Shown here piece after piece: positions 60,958 through 64,000 of a DNA stretch of 64,000 nucleotides; the first letter of the stretch is position 1; every line of letters begins with the position of its first letter. The notes under the pieces are model-generated. The model did no database searches, was not told where the DNA came from, and saw only the letters and a list, made by a program, of their open reading frames with translations. Both the position numbers and the translations under genes were made by a program. Source of the DNA: Mucilaginibacter gossypii (lineage in GTDB: Bacteria > Bacteroidota > Bacteroidia > Sphingobacteriales > Sphingobacteriaceae); assembly GCF_900100945.1 (NCBI RefSeq), contig NZ_FNCG01000003.1, positions 496,001 through 560,000 of the forward strand. The letters run 5' to 3'.

Positions 60958-61560
60958 TTATTTGTTGGGCTTGCTCACGTAAATATTGCCTTTTACATAG
61001 AAACGATAAGGCAGCAAGGCATCTTCAGCAGCGTAAGCCACTCCTATTCGTGGGCCGGTTTTTATCTGATTATCCGGAAAGTGAAGGCCTCGGTCTTCAA
61101 GCCAGATCGTATCGCCCTGCAAACTAAACGCATTGATAATGCGCGAAATGCCTAAAGCTCTGGCTACCGAACCGGGCCCGGCAGTTATGGTTGGCTTAAG
61201 AACCGGCATGTTGCGCCGTACCTGCATTGCTTCAATTCCTTCGGTAGGCTGAATAGCCCGGATAAGAATTGCCTGCGGATGCCCATCGCTTGAGGTAACG
61301 ATATTAAACATTTCATGAATACCATAACAGAGATAAACATATGCAATCCCCCCCTGCATGAACATGGTTTTAGTCCGGGGGGTAAGTCGATTACCAAAAG
61401 CGTGAGAAGCTTTATCTATTACACCGTTATAAGCTTCTGTTTCAACAATATATCCTCCTGTTGTTATACCATCAATGCAAGTAAATAAATACTTACCTAA
61501 CAGATCTTTACTGATACTTACAACATCGTTACCCAGGTAATAACTTTCAGGTATTTTCAT
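60958..61560 (-). CDS. DNA-3-methyladenine glycosylase (AAG/MPG family)
   Basis: The 200 residues match the AAG family: YYLGNDVVSISKDLLGKYL, the catalytic Glu region GGYIVETEAYNGVIDKASHA and AYVYLCYGIHEMFNIVTSSD, then LIRAIQPTEGI and the GPGSVARALGIS loop. It excises alkylated purines from DNA. Its start overlaps the upstream hydrolase stop (ATGA, four bases). Confidence 0.94.
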   Translation of the reverse strand: MKIPESYYLGNDVVSISKDLLGKYLFTCIDGITTGGYIVETEAYNGVIDKASHAFGNRLTPRTKTMFMQGGIAYVYLCYGIHEMFNIVTSSDGHPQAILIRAIQPTEGIEAMQVRRNMPVLKPTITAGPGSVARALGISRIINAFSLQGDTIWLEDRGLHFPDNQIKTGPRIGVAYAAEDALLPYRFYVKGNIYVSKPNK

Positions 61561-62207
61561 TTTTTCAGGATCCCCTTCAATAATTTGTTAATCTCTTTTG
61601 CCTTGTCAAAGATCATGATATGTGTACCTCCTTTAACAATGGTGGCGTTTTTTATTCTTTTGTAATCAAACACCAAATCCATATCACCGGTGATGTGATA
61701 GAGGTTTGGCGGGATAACTTCGTTCTTCCAGTGTAAAATGGCATACATAGCCCATTTCATAAATACCGGCGATGATCTTTTGAGCATATTGCTAAATAAC
61801 CAGGCATCCTCCTGACTCATGTGACCAAACAAAGGTTTGATCATAAAACCCATCAAATTAAATACTTTTCGCGGGACAAGTTTGTAAACAGGCAGCGCGT
61901 GAAAGAGTTTAAAATACCATGGCGCCTCATCACTGGTTTTAATACTGGAAATCAAAATAACCTTTTCGGCAGGGATGAGCTTCGCTATTTCAACAGCGAC
62001 AATCCCGCCTAAGGAGTTGCCGATCAGTACTGAGTTTGATTTAATATTGTATTGATAAATAAGCTTTTGTGAGTATGAAGTTAAAGTATCAACAAAAGCC
62101 GGTTCTATCCAGTCTACCGTAATTACCTCATGCTCATCACTGAGGTTAATATTGTTGTAAACACGCGTATCAGCACCGAGACCGGCAATAAGATAGATCC
62201 TGCTCAT
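61557..62207 (-). CDS. Alpha/beta-hydrolase
   Basis: This 216-residue small hydrolase has the nucleophile elbow VLIGNSLGGIVAVEI (GNSLGG, Ser), the Asp region ITGDMDLVFDY and the His in VKGGTHIMIFDKA. Substrate unknown. It is coupled by overlapping stop/start codons to the genes on both sides. Confidence 0.87.
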   Translation of the reverse strand: MSRIYLIAGLGADTRVYNNINLSDEHEVITVDWIEPAFVDTLTSYSQKLIYQYNIKSNSVLIGNSLGGIVAVEIAKLIPAEKVILISSIKTSDEAPWYFKLFHALPVYKLVPRKVFNLMGFMIKPLFGHMSQEDAWLFSNMLKRSSPVFMKWAMYAILHWKNEVIPPNLYHITGDMDLVFDYKRIKNATIVKGGTHIMIFDKAKEINKLLKGILKK

Positions 62208-62683
62208 TAAAAATTAATAAGCTTTACTATTTGTTCAAGATATTGCGCATCGGTTTCATTAAACTGATCAAGTAATTCGCTATCCACATCCAGCACTGCT
62301 ACAACTTCGTTATCTTTAAATACCGGCACTACAATTTCCGAGCGGGAAAGTGAGCTACAGGCAATATGCCCAGGAAATGCATCAACATCCGGCACAATCA
62401 AAGTTTTAGCCTGCTGCCAAGCGGTACCGCAAACACCTTTCCCCAAGCCAATACGGGTACACGCAACCGGCCCTTGAAATGGCCCTAAAACCAATTCGTT
62501 TTCTTTAACCAGGTAAAAACCTACCCAAAACCATTTAAACTGCTCTTTTAAGGCTGCCGCTACGTTTGCCATATTAGCAACGAGGTCAGGTTCGCCATAA
62601 AGTAACGCTTCTACTTGAGGGACAAGTGTTGCGTATTGCTCTGCTTTATCGGTCGATGTATTTATTGTTAGATCTTCTGCCAT
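62207..62683 (-). CDS. msrC: Free methionine-(R)-sulfoxide reductase (GAF domain)
   Basis: ATG 62683 (MAEDLTINTSTDKAEQ) gives 158 residues. The GAF domain has all three family cysteines: ACTRIGLGKGVCGTAW (two) and GHIACSSLSRSEIVVP (one), with WVGFYLVKENELVLGPFQG. It reduces free Met-R-O in the cytoplasm with thioredoxin-type electrons. First gene of the six-gene minus operon; its upstream region faces the CrtA-like gene. Confidence 0.92.
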   Translation of the reverse strand: MAEDLTINTSTDKAEQYATLVPQVEALLYGEPDLVANMANVAAALKEQFKWFWVGFYLVKENELVLGPFQGPVACTRIGLGKGVCGTAWQQAKTLIVPDVDAFPGHIACSSLSRSEIVVPVFKDNEVVAVLDVDSELLDQFNETDAQYLEQIVKLINF

Positions 62684-62757
62684 GATGTAAAAGTAAGGAT
62701 GCCACGTTGAAACTAAATAAGGCAAATATCATATTTAATCTTTTATTTAGCATTTAC

Positions 62758-63459
62758 ATGATAGTTAGCCTTACTATAATCCGCTACCGCAAACTGTTTG
62801 TTCCTTTTGCCCTGTTGGCTATGGCTATTCATCGCCTTCCCCTATTGATGCAAAAAGGATGCAGTTTTTACAAACTTCTTGGCTCTGGAAAAAACGGAAC
62901 ATTTGACCTTGAACCCGACTGGCAACAATGGGGCTTGTTGGCTTGCTGGGATAGCAGGGAAAATTTTGACGCATTTTATAACAGGTCGTTCGTCCCATCC
63001 TGGTGGAAGCTGTTAGGTACTGAAAGCTGGACTATGATTTGTCAGCCCCTGCAAAGCCACGGGAGTTGGGATGGAAAAGAGCCATTCGGCAAGCCCGATG
63101 CAAGCGACATTAATGGCCCAGTCGCCGTACTCACACGCGCAACAATCAAACTTAGCAGGTTAAAGAATTTCTGGGCTAATGTAGATACCGTTGCAAACAT
63201 AATGACATCCGCTCCCGGATATATAAATTCATTTGGCGTTGGCGAAGCTCCGGTATACAGACAAGCTACATTTTCTGTTTGGGAAAGCCTGGAACACGTC
63301 AAAGCTTTTGCATATAAAAGCCCCGAACATGCCGAAGTAATTAAAAAGACAAGAAGCGAAGGCTGGTATAGCGAAGAGCTTTTTGCGCGGTTTAAACCAA
63401 TCGCGAGCTTTGGCACCATTTACGGAAAAGATCCGCTGAACGGTTTATTGAATAAATAA
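62758..63459 (+). CDS. CrtA (spheroidene monooxygenase)-like protein
   Basis: ATG 62758 (MIVSLTIIRYRKLFVPFALL) gives 233 residues; a TTG 17 codons upstream would add residues unlike the family. It resembles the CrtA/spheroidene-monooxygenase family: LLMQKGCSFYKLLGSGKNGTF, WGLLACWDSRENFDAF, ESWTMICQPLQSHGSW and RATIKLSRLKNFWANV. CrtA oxidises carotenoids in phototrophs; in a non-phototroph the role is unclear. The next gene follows in line. Confidence 0.8.
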   Translation: MIVSLTIIRYRKLFVPFALLAMAIHRLPLLMQKGCSFYKLLGSGKNGTFDLEPDWQQWGLLACWDSRENFDAFYNRSFVPSWWKLLGTESWTMICQPLQSHGSWDGKEPFGKPDASDINGPVAVLTRATIKLSRLKNFWANVDTVANIMTSAPGYINSFGVGEAPVYRQATFSVWESLEHVKAFAYKSPEHAEVIKKTRSEGWYSEELFARFKPIASFGTIYGKDPLNGLLNK

Positions 63460-63466
63460 AACAGAC

Positions 63467-63715
63467 ATGAGAATTATTGCAGAACTTCCCCATCCCGATT
63501 TTAAAATCTCTATCCTGAATATGAACAATAAGTTTATTGTAAAGGTAGAGCAGGGTTCCCTTGAGCAGAGTTACAAGATCCCGGAAATGGATTTAACCGA
63601 GGGGGTTAACAGTGTTTTTGAGTTGCTTGATGAAGAGTTTTTAAAAAAGATAGCTGCCCGATTTATCGACATGCGTAACGATTATAAAGACGCTTATTTT
63701 AGATACAACTATTGA
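63467..63715 (+). CDS. Small conserved-looking protein (82 aa)
   Basis: The 82 residues read MRIIAELPHPDFKISILNMN, then FIVKVEQGSLEQSYKIPEM and a C-terminal helix EFLKKIAARFIDMRNDYKDA. An alpha+beta mini-fold without signal or membrane segment. It starts seven bases after the CrtA-like stop, so co-transcribed. I know of similar unnamed Bacteroidota proteins but no function. Confidence 0.65.
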   Translation: MRIIAELPHPDFKISILNMNNKFIVKVEQGSLEQSYKIPEMDLTEGVNSVFELLDEEFLKKIAARFIDMRNDYKDAYFRYNY

Positions 63716-63933
63716 AATAAGGTCATTAATACTGTTGATAATCAGATTTTTACAAACAAGTATTATTCTAAACAGAATTTAATTTGGCAAAATAAAGTCT
63801 TTTTAAATTATGCTTGTCTTTATTTCACACCATATATAAATAATATATTTAATAAAACAAACTTAATATATTGATAATTAATATTTTATAATATAAAACA
63901 AAATTTTATTCTGCGTTGATTTTAATGGAATAA
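63716..63933. other. Very AT-rich intergenic stretch
   Basis: No hairpin with a T-run and no exact TAnnTTTG match found; probable 5' region of the ORF at the edge. Confidence 0.5.
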
Positions 63934-64000
63934 ATGAAAGGTCAAGCCAATAACAGGTCGCAATACCAAAAACCGGAAGGTTTGGTATCGGTAGCAGAAA
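63934..64000 (+). CDS. Start of an unidentified ORF (right edge)
   Basis: ATG 63934 opens a frame of 22 codons to the window edge (MKGQANNRSQYQKPEGLVSV). Too short to name. Confidence 0.35.
   Translation, partial: MKGQANNRSQYQKPEGLVSVAE

Overview
The window looks like chromosomal DNA of a Bacteroidota member, most likely family Sphingobacteriaceae (Mucilaginibacter/Pedobacter-like). The support is an outer-membrane TonB receptor with a carboxypeptidase-regulatory-like N-terminus, futalosine-pathway menaquinone genes, a DUF3822-rsmD pair, almost no Shine-Dalgarno sites, and several promoters of the Bacteroidota type (TTTG, about 20 bases, TAnnTTTG). There is no rRNA, CRISPR array, prophage or insertion sequence. 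The one RNA gene recognised is a tRNA-Lys, and the one riboswitch is of the SAM-I class. The genus is inference.

Layout. 1-2183 (minus): TonB receptor, cut by the window edge, and a small His-rich partner. 2224-6550 (minus): a compact operon of two aldo/keto reductases, two SDR-type oxidoreductases, an NTF2-like protein and a DUF1259 remnant, facing an AraC regulator (6718-7611). 7816-9149: a serine hydrolase broken by a frameshift. 9388-17590: tRNA-Lys and housekeeping genes (YbiT-type ABC-F, pyrE, NUDIX, coaD, nudK, DeoR regulator, rsmD). 17648-22100: RecD-like helicase, DUF5675, histidine kinase and a lipoprotein. 22150-24777: clpB. 24853-30252 (minus): methionine/sulfur genes (metY-metX-hom, and metB), with metY preceded by a SAM riboswitch and a short ORF ending in a run of cysteine codons. 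30961-33650: mqnE, a histidine phosphatase and mqnA. 35465-40892: trehalose-phosphate synthase/phosphatase fusion, a metallo-beta-lactamase-fold protein with a broken tandem copy, and a GH15 hydrolase. 41038-50132: peroxiredoxin, cold-shock protein, MFS transporter, hemF, gyrA and two TPR proteins. 50558-53498: glycosyltransferase, FemAB/GNAT-like and phytanoyl-CoA-dioxygenase-like proteins. 53607-57875: SDR, lipoprotein, DUF4442, GNAT, AlbA_2 and MATE. 57872-62683 (minus): six close-packed genes (msrC, alpha/beta hydrolase, 3-methyladenine glycosylase, kynU, bestrophin, HDAC-like). 62758-64000: CrtA-like protein, a small unknown and the start of another ORF.

The most interesting element is the met leader (28682-29002, minus). 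A promoter and a well-formed SAM-I riboswitch lead into a 36-codon ORF whose last eight residues are CICMCCCC, just upstream of O-acetylhomoserine sulfhydrylase. The closing helix of the riboswitch ends seven bases before the start codon of this ORF. That suggests one leader that senses SAM through the aptamer and charged Cys-tRNA through translation. Other points worth checking are a metallo-hydrolase paralogue remnant that diverged mainly by silent changes and is separated from its parent by a 116-bp palindrome-ended element; pyrE and a NUDIX gene that start on the same CATG; an ABC-F protein whose second Walker A is destroyed; and a lysine at the quinolone-resistance position of GyrA.
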